A stretch of DNA of 64,000 nucleotides from Armillaria gallica (Eukaryota; Basidiomycota; Agaricomycetes; Agaricales; Physalacriaceae). Each line of letters starts with the position of its first letter. The first letter of the stretch is position 1. Below the pieces are notes generated by a model. That model did no database searches. It was not told the DNA's origin and saw only the letters and a list, made by a program, of their open reading frames with translations. Location: assembly GCA_037576215.1 (NCBI GenBank), contig JBANDB010000012.1, positions 124,001-188,000 of the forward strand. The letters run 5' to 3'. The translations under genes were made by a program, and so were the position numbers. Below, piece by piece: positions 36,100-48,984 of the stretch.

Positions 36100-38000
36100 A
36101 CGGCGACAAGGAGTGCGATCAGCCAGAACTTGCCGTAGGAGAGACTTGGAAGGCCTTTTTGTGATGTTGGCTTTGCCTATCACGGATTTCCTTTTGAAGG
36201 CCAAAGATTCATGGGGACTACAGCATCAGATATTGATCGTGGTCGGAGGGAAAAATGTGTCTTTCGTACCCGCGGCCACTTCCGAGTCGGCCCGACAAAC
36301 CGAACAAAGTGATGTAAACAAAGGCGCATCCTTCTGCTCCCACCACTGTCGCCTTCATCGCTTGACTCTTTCTCTCTGGAACCTTACAATTGCTTATATG
36401 ACGTATACTAGTCGTCAAAAGTCGCGAGATGAAGCGAAGACAACAGGAGCGGCTACCTCAGTTCATGGGTTTCTCCATCCTCCCTTTTTCTTCCAGCTGA
36501 CTTGTCTATGAGCAGGAACCGGAAACCAAGCGAGCCCGATACTGATCGGCGCGATCATAGTGTGCATAGACTGGAGGACAAAGTCATTTAATCAGCGTGT
36601 GGTGTGAGGGTCAACCTCTTTCACGTATGCGTCTTGGATGACGTTATGCAGTGCGTGTACTCTCAAAGGTTCCAATTCTCAAGGTCTCTCGCGTACGGTT
36701 TGTATATCCAGCAATCTCTGCGCCACGGCCCTCGAGCCCCTGCAACAAACAAGTCAGACGTCCCAAGTCGGTCGTAATGACGCAAAGCACAGTGGCAGAC
36801 CATGGCTCATTCGCCCGTTAGAATCTCTGAGGCTAGTATACGGCATGTAAGCTTGATTAGGCTCTCAGCTTGACCATATCCCGATGACGATTTGAATCTA
36901 GGCAAGGCATGAACCCCGTACATCGTCGCTATCCATAGCGCTGACTTTGAAGACTTCAAGACTAGCCCAGCTGCGAACTAAGTATTGGCATGTGCGCTTC
37001 CGTTACTTGTTTTCATCAGCTCATTCTTGCATAGTTCAATGGGACGCATTCACAGGACGAAAGACAAACTCACGCGACGAGATCAGCACAAAAAGAAATG
37101 CACGTATATGCGCTTGGAATTCACCGAGGAAATATGTGCTCTTCTGTTCGGTCGTTTTGATAATTCAAAACACTCGTGCAGAAACGAACTGCTGCTAGAG
37201 TGTGATGATCGTCTTTTTCTTCAGAATAGTTCGTTCATTGTGCTAGCCTTCCACTAGCAATGAACGGCTGCTTTTTGGTGAGCAACCCTGTCCCCATTTC
37301 GTCTCGGTATATATGAGAAGGAATTTTACGCCTCCAAGGTGACACGAGACTCTTCAACTAATGATGATGGCACCGAAATTAGGCTCCTGGTAAGCCGATG
37401 AAAGGTAGACCTCTTGAACTCGGGGTTCGCTATCTCTGCTACTTGTCCCGTCCTGATTACATCTCACATAGTAGCCTAATCAAAGGTACGGACATTTTCC
37501 CCATGGCAAAAGCTGTAATGCTACGAGCTGCACTCTCTAGGTCACCTATTATGGATGCGCTAGTCTACTATGAACACTTTGCTGGAGTCATACGATACCT
37601 TCGGCATGAATTTTTATGGCTCTGATATTTGCGTGAGCTCTCTCACTTAGGATGCTTAGTGAAGGAATTACTGATAAGCGGTACGAATGTCCTCTGTCTC
37701 GCTATACTAATACTGATCTCTACCAGATAGCGGTTGAAGCCGAAGAGCTGGACATTTTTTGAACGAGGTAGCAACGTGTTAAATCGCACGACAGGAAGCG
37801 GTTCGGGAACATAATAAAGTCGAGGTAAGTCTTCCGGCAACTTCATTTATTAGCCATTGACGCTGAAGATACATAGTACTCGCATTGACTTCACAGTGAA
37901 ATACACGTATTTTATTTTTATTTTTTACGATGCTCCTGGTATCTGAATGAACAACCGAGCACGAGACACAACCTTTTTCGTTTACCTCGAGGTCGTCGTT
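36100..38000 (+). repeat. R1 repeat copy inside duplication B
   Basis: Blocks include the SARQTEQSDVNKGASFCSHH reading (about 36289), ATALEPLQQTSQTSQVGRND (about 36729), FLHSSMGRIHRTKDKLTRRD (about 37027), CALLFGRFDN (about 37138) and the YEHFAGV-type tail (about 37570). Stops and frame changes interrupt it throughout. Confidence 0.55.
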
Positions 38001-38654
38001 GGCACGGTCCGGGCTTCCGAGACCACGTGCACAGTCGGATGCCATTCCCGTACTTCTCCGTTTGTTCGTAGCTACATCCGCAACTATCACTAGCATTCCT
38101 CATTCTCTCTCTTGGACCTAGCGAGACGGTCCCATCGGGAGCCATTATTTCCCCTCTACGGGATTCCATCCTCGATGAGCTCGCCGTTCATGATCAGCTC
38201 TCTCCTCAAATAGCTTACAAGGACAAACGTCGAGGATGCAAGGACATGATCAAAATTGGACTTTGAGAATTTTCCGTTACACGGAGCTCACTTCCATGTG
38301 CCACCCTACGAATCTCGTATAATATTGAAATGATTGTGCTTACTTTGAAGACTAGTACATCTACCAACGGATTGGCCAGGATAGAAGGCTCGTTCATTCA
38401 TACGGCATGTCGGACGAGATGGTGCACAGGCGCCAGACCTGAGATATCGTGAGCTACAGCCGTAACGTTACTGAATATCACCCTATACATACCAACATCA
38501 ACAAAGATATGTTCCAACGTTGTGCTTTAAAACTCCACAGCTGTAAAGTCTCTTTCGTTCGTCGTCGTCCGTCATACTAAAAACTGACAATTTCTCGAAT
38601 CTCCTGTCCTCTCTTTGTCGCCCGACTACCCAATGACTGAACCATTTATACAAC

Positions 38655-38909
38655 CTAAGGCCACTGGCAGTCGCATCCATTGCCGCCTATTAGGGTGTAC
38701 GAGACATCAGGTATTGGGTGTTGGTAGTTGGCGATTATTTTGTATGTGTGTGGTGCCCTAGAGTCGTGTTTGATGACCAGCTCTCCAGGTAGAGATTTCC
38801 TTTTCCCTAATGCACCGGCGAATCCCCGTACATGACCCCAGTCAATACGTGTCCCATCATAAGAGTGCGCAAATGTAACATCGGTCCGAAGTACCACCCC
38901 TACCAACAC
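38655..38909 (-). CDS. Unidentified exon-like ORF
   Basis: An open frame that extends a few codons further upstream reads VVLRTDVTFAHSYDGTRIDW and ends YTLIGGNGCDCQWP. It has balanced composition, is not part of R1 or the X genes, and has no ATG at its start, so it could be an internal or terminal exon. No homologue is recognised. It is equally possible that it is a chance frame. Confidence 0.2.
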   Translation of the reverse strand: MLVGVVLRTDVTFAHSYDGTRIDWGHVRGFAGALGKRKSLPGELVIKHDSRAPHTYKIIANYQHPIPDVSYTLIGGNGCDCQWP

Positions 38910-39303
38910 ACTCCTTTTTGCTGTTTCCTGCCTTTTGACATCAGCGTCTCACAAGGCAGTTCCTGTGATATATGATTTCGATTTGACTCTACTTGTTTGC
39001 TACCTGTACATACAAGACAGACGCAAGATGTTACTCTAAGATATGTTGCTGCATATAACGTTTCTCCATCCCTGATATCTCTAAGATCTCCGTACGTTTT
39101 CTGCGTGCATTTACCGTCATCTTCAAGATCGGAAGTAATAAATACCGGTTTAGGGAATCGAGGTCAAAGCCGCCAGCTGGTCCTGGATAAAATAAGTACT
39201 GAGAAATATCAACAATAAGAGTGGAATGAGGGGATACGAATGCTACATGATATGAAGGAAAGACGAACGGATCTGTCATATGAATAGCAGAAAGGAGCTG
39301 GAA

Positions 39304-40913
39304 CTATAAGTGAGGTATATAAGCGGTCCATTGTACGGTATGAAAGGTTAATGGCAGTAGAGAACGTAGCTGCATGAAAGCGAGAATGACCAGAACCATC
39401 CGCCCAATAATGTATGCGATGATACAAGCACAGAATATCACTGTCAAAATGAATTCCAAACAACTGGACATATTCCATCTCCAATTTTGATCGATTCGCC
39501 CGTTATCAACATCATCGACAAGACGCGTCCACAACAGCGTGTTCCCAGACCTAAAACGAGCAACGTAAGGGACAAGCACTACTGTCACCATTCCGAGTAA
39601 GATAGCGATGCACGAATTTCGCCATAAAAGTATTTCAACCTGTGACGGAAAGTGGAATGACTTTGCCCAGACATTAAAGAATCCAAATAAAAAAGTTCCG
39701 TAACACGCCATCATAAACCGCAACGTTTGATGTCTAGGAACGCGTCCACGGTGCTCCGATATAATAGGCGTGCCTGACGAAAATCGGAAGACATCGTCTT
39801 CAGTGCTGCAAGCAAGCTCTAAATCAGACCCCGTATTCAAAATGGTAGCCATGGCCCCCTTTAGAAACCTTTGCATCCAATACATTGCTGTTACCATTGA
39901 AAGACGACTCCAGAAAGGCACAGTATCCATGGACACGATGGAAAGGTGTTCTGGAGATTGTGGGGTTTCCGGCGTTGGGGTATATTTTTTCCTGTCTGAC
40001 TTGTCCAAAGAAATAGGATACTGAACGTTGAGGGGCTTATGCCACCAGAAGCTGTAAGTGATGATACTGGTGACTGCGGACGCGAGTGCTGTCAGCTCCA
40101 AGAGCGTAACAGGAAGATGCTGGAAGACTCGAGTCATGTATTGCGTTATGAACCAAGATATTTGGAGGATGGATATCGTTTTGGACAGCGCGTCAGCTTT
40201 GCTTTTGTCCTGTATCATCTTCACATTGATGGCCTCTACATCCTCCGCGAAATTACTCTCCCGGTCCTCGAATATCTGGAGAGTAACAATACGTTCTGAG
40301 ACTGAAGTGGTCGTGACTGGACCAACAGTTTCCTCCGAACTATATCCAGTGGGGGATGATCCATCAAGTGTACCATGCTCACGAGTAGCCTGTTCGTGTG
40401 TTGTATGAGTGTAACAAAAACCGCCCATGGCGAGAAAAAATCCGTGAGTCAGTGTTAGACCATGCGGATCTTTGCGTTTTCCACATCTCCAAGCATGGAT
40501 AACAGAGTTCATGGAAAAATTCTTCCCTGTTGGTCTCCACTATAAGTAGGAAGAGGTCCAGATTATACGAGATACCTACCATGACGCACCCTCCACGCCA
40601 CATTAAATTTCTCTGCAGCCCATCCAACAATGACCTCTGGTGCCAAAATTGCGATGCCCATGATCTTTGCACGTTCCACAGCTAGGGAAATCGCCCCCTT
40701 GTCTATGAGTTTCTTCCCGGGTACGTTGGGATGAATGGCTAACCAAGTGCTTGCGAAGATGGTGACGAGGCAGCTCCATACGATGTTGTAAACTGTACGA
40801 CGATCATCGATACACCACACAGGTACGCCTTCGGTGTCAGCGGGAGATACATCGGCCCCAAGGGCGCCAGAGATGAACAGTAGGATGATAGCGATCATGG
40901 AGCTGTTATACAT
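39304..40913 (-). CDS. X4: multi-pass membrane protein, most diverged paralogue
   Basis: There are two exons, 40913-40580 and 40526-39304, with a 53-bp phase-1 intron (GTAGGT...CAACAG), giving about 518 residues. The start MYNSSMIAIILL aligns with the signal-like start of X1; a frame open further upstream to 40985 is probably 5' UTR. Conserved blocks: IVWSCLVTIFASTWLAIHPN, LTLTHGFFLAMGGF, DKSKADALSKTISILQISWF, WWHKPLNVQYPISLD and the VQWTAYIPHL end. It has an extra insertion around FLKGAMATILNTGSDLELAC in the middle. It is intact and clearly older than the X1-X3 group, so it may be the ancestral copy in this cluster. The function is unknown. Confidence 0.8.
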
Positions 40914-43900
40914 GTCCGCAATTCGAAGGCCTTTGAGATGTGTCAGGCTGCAACGCCGAAGATAAGATACCGAGGACGCACCCACGATATGAATATCCCT
41001 ACATCTATATCAGCGTATTGAACGATGAAGGAGATATGCGTAGATTCTTACTACAGAGTCGTGCAGGATTTATTTCCAGTGCTTGAACTTGAGCCTTGAG
41101 GATGCGAGTGCCTTCACTGATGGTTAGCCAAATGAATGAATTGTTTGAGAACATGGAGCATACGAGAATATAACGTTTAGGTCACCAGTATGAGGGAAGG
41201 AGTACCGTGAAGGGAATCGACGATGGGTGAGGGTTAAGAGAGAGGGGAGCGTGCTGTTAACCTGACCCTATCACGGAATTTCCAAGTGGTTCTTTACCGG
41301 AATAGGAATCATATTGACGTTCTCGCCACCACGACTGTGAAACAAGGGTGCAGCGGATTGAAATCACATCAATGGACAGCATTTCAAGGCACCATCAACA
41401 CTGAAGAACGATTCTGAATGGTGGGTCGGAGATCTGTGGACTCCTATAAAACGCCCTGGCAGGTATTGTGGTGAAAGAGGTTCATAGGAATATCGTCGTA
41501 TCTATGTGTCTGTGCTTTAAAGAACAGAAGAAGGAGAATAACAAAAAACAGGGAAGAGGATATGAATAGTCTTTTGATATCCGCTCTGCATGAGGTACCC
41601 ATGCAAGTGACGTAGGGAGGGCCATGCGGTTCATATTTTCTCAGCGCCTATTCTAAGCTGAGGCTTACGAAAAGGCCTGCAAGTACAACGGCGTGTTCTG
41701 CAAACACGGACGGCAAGGCTTACGAACGGCGAGCACTGGAGCGTCCCTTCATTGTAGCCAAATGTATGGCATTAACATTAAGTTCTGAAGAAAGAAACTC
41801 GATGGAAGACTCAGAGAGGAGGCTGAATTTTGACTGCAACTGATCATGGACTAGTAGTTCCGATATCACGCACCGTGATAAGAACTGCTCTGGATCCGAG
41901 CTTCCCGGACGAAGAATTTCGCATCACCTTTCCAGGAACACATTTGTGAAAGAATCTTGTTCTCTTGGCGTTGGGCGATAAGAGGGAGAGTTGGGTTTAA
42001 AACTTGTTTTACGCAAGTCTAATTGCCGTGAGCGCACAAGTAAGGGGCATCACACACCTGGCTCGAAGGGTACCGAAATCCTTGCCAACCAAACTCCGAT
42101 TCTCATCAATGGAAGTCGTGACTCAGAGCGCTAGCAGCGTCAGAGGTTAAACGTATCCTCCTTCCATGGTAGCTATTTCTTTTCCTGTCTCCGATCTTCT
42201 AATTTGAGAGTCGGATGAGCTGATAGCTCCTTTCCATTGCCGTTATAAGACCTGAGGAGAAGAGAGCTTCTGTTTCACCGCTCTCACACTCTCCTCAGTT
42301 AGAGTGTCTTTTCGTGTACCCGCCCTCCCAATTCCCTTCTTCTGGCATTTGCCTCATTTACTAGATTTCTTTTTCTCACCCGACGCAGTGGCAACTTTCC
42401 AAGTCAGAGCTTGGTTTTAACGTCTCCCTGTCTAGGCCATTCTTTAAAGTCATGTCTTTCACACTTGTATTCCCTAGTACCGGTACACGCGCAATAATCA
42501 CTCACACTCGGGTCCCGTCACTGACTCCAGGGCGGGGTTGCGGTCCGACTAACTATGAGTGAACTGAGACCCTGCATTCACGCAGACGAGCAAGGCAATT
42601 AGAGTTCTTAAATTTAAGTCATCGCCGTATCAGATCACTGCTAGAAGAATCCCGGTGGCAGACTTCATGAGACTTCATTAATTGTGCGTCCCTGGAAGAG
42701 TGATACTGCACGCTGGCTTGAATCTCCGAACTCATCTAAAATCCTTTAGTCAGACATTGAATCCCCAATTTTTTCCGAACGTAGTGAGAAGAGAGGGAAT
42801 TGTCGTGCCTTCCGCGACCGTTTGCCCACCATAGTGAAAGGTGCTGCGTGCCTATATGAATGCAAAGTGCTACACACTAAACACCACACAAACACTCAGT
42901 AATTGCGGTTTGAAGGGAGGTATGTTATACCAAGTTACGACGCTTTGTACCGTAGTTAACAAGTTCCGGGTGCAATGGATATGATTTGTATAAAGAATAT
43001 ATTGCGGTGTCCACTCTAAGTTCGACGTGTCACTGAACACAAACTTAAACTGATACAGAATAACTGCCTGGTGCAGGTTCTGAACTCATGCTGGCTGCCT
43101 GGTGCAGTTTCAATACTGATACGTTGTGCCTGGTTGCGACTTAAAACACACTGACTGGTTCTGAACTGTTTCTCAGGTCTGACTTTCTGTTTCTAGCTTA
43201 ATACTGTTCGCTTGCTTATCGGTTCTTGCACACACGGAGTGACCAGGTCACAAACTTTCTATTCCAGGTGAGTCTACGACTCGAAGCTCTTAACCAATTA
43301 AACCCATACTATTCGCCTGGTAGCGTTCTGGGGGTCAGAAACCTGATTCCCCACTAGATACATGACCTGTATTTATACTAGTCTACTGGTACCCTATTAC
43401 TAATCCTTTTTACTACTGACTAATACACTTGCTGACCCAGCCTGGTGAGGATAAACGCTCTACCTGGCAGATATTATCTCATCCGCAGCTACCAGGTTGA
43501 TCGATCACTTGCGAAATCTGGAGATCACATATCGGTGCCTGCCGGGAAGCCGAATCTGACTGTACCAAGTGGACTGGACTACCGGCTACCGGGTAGAATC
43601 CCCGTGCTTCGTTCTTGGTTTTTACATGTCTTGCTCATGATTCCCAGGGAACCTTCTTGTTGCTAGTGGTACTTACTGCTGGTTTCTTACTTATCGTAGG
43701 TAGATAAACTTGCTTGAATTAAATTACAGTGAACTTTATACGCGATTTTCAGAGGTGTACACCAGGCAGGCGTATCAATAGACCGTGGGCAGGGGCTATT
43801 TGGACCTATTTGAATTCACGTACTTGTACTTCCAGCGCAAACAATATTTGTCATGTTTCCCCTCCATATCCCCCCGAGACTGTCTCACAGTGGTGTCGCC

Positions 43901-45620
43901 CATTGGCGAGATTGGTTCTTATAAACTGGGTGTTATATCCCCTATACCTTCCTACCATAATGTTCATGTAGGTCTTTCCAACCCATAGGCACTTCCTTGA
44001 CGTCGCTGACACCAAAATAGCTTCCCTACAATACATTAGTGTTGCTAGCACAAAGCTGATATTGTGCTTAGGTATACTCCATTTGTTCTGTTGTTTAGTT
44101 GTTTAGCCGTCTGATTCTTAGTTTGTTCTCTAGACGAAGTGACGCTAGGGGACCCCTTTTCAAGTTGAACACTATTGCTGCTCGGTAGTACGCCTCCTGC
44201 GTTTACTTGTTAAGAAAGAAGTCATAGGCCATTCAGTTGCAAAAACTGGATCAACCGCCGCCATGCTCTTTGTCTTTATCTCAAACCTCTTCATCCTTCA
44301 TTTTTTCCACCAAAGTCAACAACAAGCAACTAAGAAAGCTGCGAAAGTTGAAGCACATTTCATTCATGTCACTTCTTGATTGTTCTGACCGGTTGTTTCA
44401 GAAAATTGCTCCTAAATTCATAGATTTCACCACAGACATGGACAACAGGTGCATATGAAGCAGATGTTCAGCCGAAAGTAGATGCGATACGACTGCGTTT
44501 GTCGACCGTCATTCTATACATACATTTCCCAACAGTCGTAACCCTTCTGAGATGCAAATATCAAGGCATTGTCTCGATTATAAGCAGAGAACAGAAGCGC
44601 AGTACTTCGTCACGCTGCAGGCCTCAACCCCATGGCACAAACTCGAATCAATGAAGAACCAGCTGTGGCTACAGAAAATGCAGATAGACAGTCTCACAAG
44701 CTTCTATTTGCATATGGGCTTGACGATTGGTTGGTGGATTTCAATGGGTTTCCACTGCACGTATTCAGCACGGATGCACCTTTTGGGTAAATCATAGATG
44801 AGGTCATGCATGACTCACCTTAGGGCGACAGCTTAACTACCTACCAAGCACCCTGCCTTCTCCGCTGTCTCCATCCAGGAAAAAGGTCAATTCCCATGGA
44901 TACCCATGAAAGAACACTGTATGTCTTCTACAACTTTTCACTCAGAAGAACAATTTTGTCAACCATCAATATGCAGTCTGGTGCAGAGGCCAACTAAATG
45001 AAGCACAAGGGTGTTTACATATTTCAAAGCAGAACTACAATGCCACTAACTATTTATGAAGGCTTTATCGGGTAAGATACAGCAAAGACCGACAATACAC
45101 TTTTTTTCTGCTTACCTGGCTGGTTCTATAGCCTTAGTGAGAAAATGCAAGCTGGTGGCAGCCGAAGGCCGCCACCGAGCGAGTCTTTTCCGAATCAGAT
45201 GTACGAGTCTTTGTCTTTACTCCGTCCTCTAAGCCCAGATCGTTAACGAGTTAACGGGTTATCGGCAATCGCTGTATTTAAACATCTTCCACCTGTAAAT
45301 ATCCATCTTACCTTTTTATTGTGCAACTTGGCAATCGCCAGTAGTAATTATCAGTCTATACTACTAACAGCGGGAAACTTGCGCAGTGAAAATGCTAAAT
45401 CAATCAGCTATTAGGGAAGTACTCGATATATCCAAGTATCGTGACAAAATAATGATACCGAATGTTCATGAATCTTCCAGCTTGTGCTTGAAGGAGGTTG
45501 AAACAAACGGAAAAGAATCGGGGACAGGCGCGGGACCCGTCGCTACACGGATGTGGCATTGGATCAAGCGAAGCACAACTTGAGATGAGGACTTGAGCCT
45601 ACGTAGAAAGGAGTTAACAA
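40914..45620. other. No gene recognised
   Basis: A short block near 41637-41665 (CTCAGCGCCTATTCTAAGCT) resembles the conserved block upstream of X1 and X3. At 43040-43620 the words CCTGGT and ACCAGG recur many times, which may mark an old LTR or other repeat. A TATA-like GTTATAAGACC lies at 42243. ORFs at 44237-44458, 44552-44797 and 45386-45583 (all plus) show no motif. Confidence 0.4.
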
Positions 45621-45869
45621 TACTGTACCATTTCGATCGATTCGTCGGTCACGCGTCCGAGGACCCCTTGACGGCGACGAATTCTGGTGCAGGTCACAGG
45701 TCACAGGGCCTGTAGGTTGTCTATATCTGGCTTAAAAAGGTAATTTATGGCCAAAATTTCGGTGCCTGCGGTACCAAACCTACCCGTATTAGGCAATTGA
45801 CGAAACCAAAAATTTGTCAACGTGGTCACAGGTCACACGGCTTGACGAATCGATCGAAATGGTACAGTA
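45621..45869. mobile_element. 249-bp MITE with perfect inverted termini and TA flanks
   Basis: The left end at 45621 (TACTGTACCATTTCGATCGA, continuing TTCGTC) is repeated exactly as the reverse complement at 45844-45869, a 26-base perfect match. If the outer TA on each side is the target duplication, the terminal repeats are 24 bp starting CTGTACC, as in Tc1/mariner-type miniature elements. Inside each end is a second shared motif (GGTCAC / GGTCACAGGTCAC). There is no coding capacity. Confidence 0.75.
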
Positions 45870-46329
45870 GTTTGGCTGTTTCGAAGAATGATTGTAAGAC
45901 GGGTGTTCGCATATGCCGGTCCATCCAAAGATAGTTAAATGACTGCCGGATAGTAGTCGGCGCGGGTCTAGGATCCGTCCATTGCGAGGCATCAACTACC
46001 TGTTCCTTTCGAGCAGAATTAGGATATATGATATGGAAACGGTCCAGGAACAATCACACGATTTACGGCTGGGGAACAGATAGAAGAGCCATGGTTCTTG
46101 GGGTTTATATCGTGGGAGATCGTTCAGTATGTATCACAGTTTTGGTGTTGGTGTTGTTGCAGTGCAACGAGAAAATCTAATATATTCGGTTGAGATATTC
46201 TGGCCATCGTCTCGAAGTAGCACAAAATATTTGAGTTGATTCGTAGGAAAGGAATATGTTGGCATCAATAGATATAGCGGTAACAGAAGGATATCTGGGT
46301 GCCAGGGTATGTGAGGATAATTGGGCGGC

Positions 46330-48720
46330 CGATCCATGGCGGTCTGTGAAAGAACACCGGAAACCGGCCCGTCGCCGCGGCAGACGCGTTCGTGACAATC
46401 TGTGACGGTTATGCACTCCCTTTGACCATTATCACCGAGAGAAGAGCTAGCCCTAGAAGATGAAGAACTGCCCTGGCCTTTTGTCTAATCCACGACGACT
46501 ATTGTTCTTCTGCTTGTCGAGACAAAATTTCGCTGGAACATGGGCCTGGCTTACTGCGATTCGCGCACCAGCAATAGGCCGTTCCGTCTTTACTTTTCGT
46601 GTGCGTAATTTATTTAATCGGTTTGAGCATTTCTAACTTCTATCAGGCAGATATATCACCATGTTCCCCAGGCGATCCGATCTATCGTCAACAAGCTGCC
46701 TTGCCATCTAGATATAGCGCACTCAGCATGGGCTTGCACTCGCTCCACCGCAGGGATATGGACGTGTGAGGATTGAAAGGACAAGTCGAACATGGAGACG
46801 GGAAGACGGGCGTTTCAGGACGATTGAATTCTGCGTCGTGACTGTGGCCACTGTGGCCTTTCAGACAAGAACCCAATATTCCACCTTTATAGGGCGCAAA
46901 GCGGAGAGACAAAGACGACAGCATTCGCGGTGTAGGAAGGAGATCGCGGAATGTGAGAATCTCAGGCTATTCGAGAGGATGCTGCAGACGTACAGAGGAA
47001 GCTGTAGAACGTCCGAGTTCGCAAAGGTGTAGCGAGTACACTCAAGGTACGTTCTTCAGTCATTTGTAAGACATCGTCCTAATGGCAGATTCACCCTCGC
47101 AGTATAGGGTTAAGAGCTGCGTGACTCCCTCAGCAAAGGGTGTGCAGAACTCCTTCCGTGCCTGTGCTCTTCGCGCAGAACGTACATCTGGGGATACACG
47201 AAGCACACGACGAATGACAGGAGCGATTAAGGGAGGACAAAGTCTGCTTGACCCTCGAAGCGCGTTCCGGCACAGCTTCAGAGATCGGTCCGACTAGCCG
47301 AACAAAGTGACGTATGCAAAGGCGCATCTCTTTCTCCGCCATCACCACCTCCATTGTTTGAGTTGCGTCTTTTGTATCGTCTTTCTCCAACCTCTCTTAA
47401 CTCCGGCAGACTCGACTATGAGAAAGACGCAGCAATCGAATAGGCCCGGGGCCGAGTGGCGCGAACTGTCAGACAACGATTGTCAGGATACTTCGTTGTC
47501 CCTTCTATCAGGGGTTATACGGTGTGTATCCTGCCAATCAAGGGACACGACGCTGATGATAGGTGTAGTTCTTGAATTCTCCGTCCATGTTATCATCTGG
47601 GCCTTTTCACAATGCAACAGCTCTCAAACACCTTTGCGTGGGCAGCAATGAGATCATGGAGCTGATTCATAGGAACAAGCAATGGTTGTGGCGCTGTATT
47701 ATCGAGGGTTCTAGGAGTCGCGATAGTACAAGTCTCCTCTTCCTGGATGGACGTGGCAAAGAAAGACACATCCCTTCTTCTACCACCATCACCTGAAGCC
47801 AAGCGGTGCGCATAGACCGCGGCCAATGGGTTGTACGTGCGTATGCTCCCATTCAAATATTCCCTTGCTCACGACGGTTGTAGGCAGTGCTAGTGAACTT
47901 CGAGCCGACATCAACATCCGAAACTTTTTACACCGTGACGACCCGCGAACACGCCTCCGCAACAATAGTGCAAAGCACGAATGTGGCCCAATTACCCGCT
48001 ATACTTTCCTAGTGTGATGAGCGGTGTCTAAGCTGACAACTGGTGTAGCGACCATCGCAGGTCAACGATTCTCATCCAGGTACGAATCTTGTATGTTGTT
48101 GCCATTGATAATACTGACTTTGAAGATGAGTGCAGCTACGAACTCAGTATCGTGTGTGCGATTCCATTACTTGCTCCTGTAAACCAATTCCTGCATAGCC
48201 TGATGTGACGTGTATACCGTACAAAAGACAAACTCTTGCGATAACGGCGAGAATATCCAAGTGCGTCTATACGCCTGGAATTCACCCAGGCAGCAGTCCT
48301 CTTCTATTCGAGTGCCTTGGTAATCCAACACACTCGCGCAGCAGAGGACTGCTGCTAGAGTGTTCGGGGAAACCTCTTTAGCGTCTCTTATAAGGTGCGT
48401 ATACTCCCAGTCAGGCGATTTAATATTGATGATTGATGTAGTCGGCGTCTTCTTCGCCATCCAATATTTGCAACGGCCTTCGAAACCCCTCACAACTGGC
48501 CAGTCAGATGTCCGAAGTCTGCACCGAGGATTCAAAACAAAGGCCTTGGCTCGTTTACTCGCTAGACGCGCCGACAGTGGGAGAGCGTCGAACGATATCA
48601 AACGTGAATTCTGCTCCATGCTAGTTTATTCAATCTTCGCGCAAAGACCAAGAGTATCAAGGCGAGCGAGGTGCGAATATCTTATATCATTGAAACCATA
48701 GTGCTGACTTTGAAGGATAG
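46330..48720 (+). repeat. R1 repeat, longest copy
   Basis: Nearly all R1 landmarks are present in the standard order: TGAAAGAACACCGGAAACC (46346), RREDGRFRTIE-type (46795), QTYRGSCRTSEFAKV (46987), a splice-like GTACGTTC...CAG, DQPNKVT-type AACAAAGTGACGTA (47301), SRDTTLMIGVV (47540), NNSAKHECGPITRY (47964), GTACGAATCTTG (48080) and CATAG (48195) junctions, CALLFYSSALV-type (48300), and ARLLARRADSGRASNDIK (48545). Stops and frameshifts occur between the blocks. The junctions kept here give the best view of the original exon structure. Confidence 0.6.
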
Positions 48721-48984
48721 TGTAGCTACAAAGTAGTATTGTTTGCTACTAGTACTTCTTTCTGTCGACCGGTCCTTGAGTCAATTCTACATTGTCGACG
48801 TCTGTCAGTTCCGACGAGAGTGACTCACAATAAATGCGCATATATACTCTGGAAACTGATCTAGGCGACATGTCATCTTTTTGAGCGCTTAGGGTTCCGC
48901 TCTTGCAGCGAAGAACTCCAAAAAAATGTAGTTACCCATCGGAGATCCATTATGGTGTTGGTATGACATTCATAGGTCATCGAT

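Larger units (their letters stand above)
34480..38400 (+). repeat. Segmental duplication B (partner 23400-26950)
   Basis: Landmark order is the same as in copy A, with small insertions and deletions (for example extra sequence at 35560-35880). It includes a tRNA-like element and an R1 copy. Both duplicates sit on the promoter-distal (3') side of... an X gene's upstream flank is not shared here; X4 follows directly on the right. Divergence is higher than between X1 and X3 blocks by eye. Confidence 0.55.

Noticed and set aside
40914..40985. Upstream extension of X4 by 24 codons to the first ATG
   Set aside because: X1-X3 start at the position matching 40913, directly before the signal-like segment, so the upstream codons are treated as 5' UTR.
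42150..42620. Possible solo LTR (TATA-like GTTATAAGACC followed by CT-rich sequence)
   Set aside because: No TG...CA ends, target duplication or second copy could be seen.
45159..45254. Frame reading QPKAATERVFSES, which recalls the ER-x-FS motif of the hAT dimerisation domain
   Set aside because: The match is only a few residues, the frame ends after about 31 codons, and no other hAT block or terminal repeat was found nearby.
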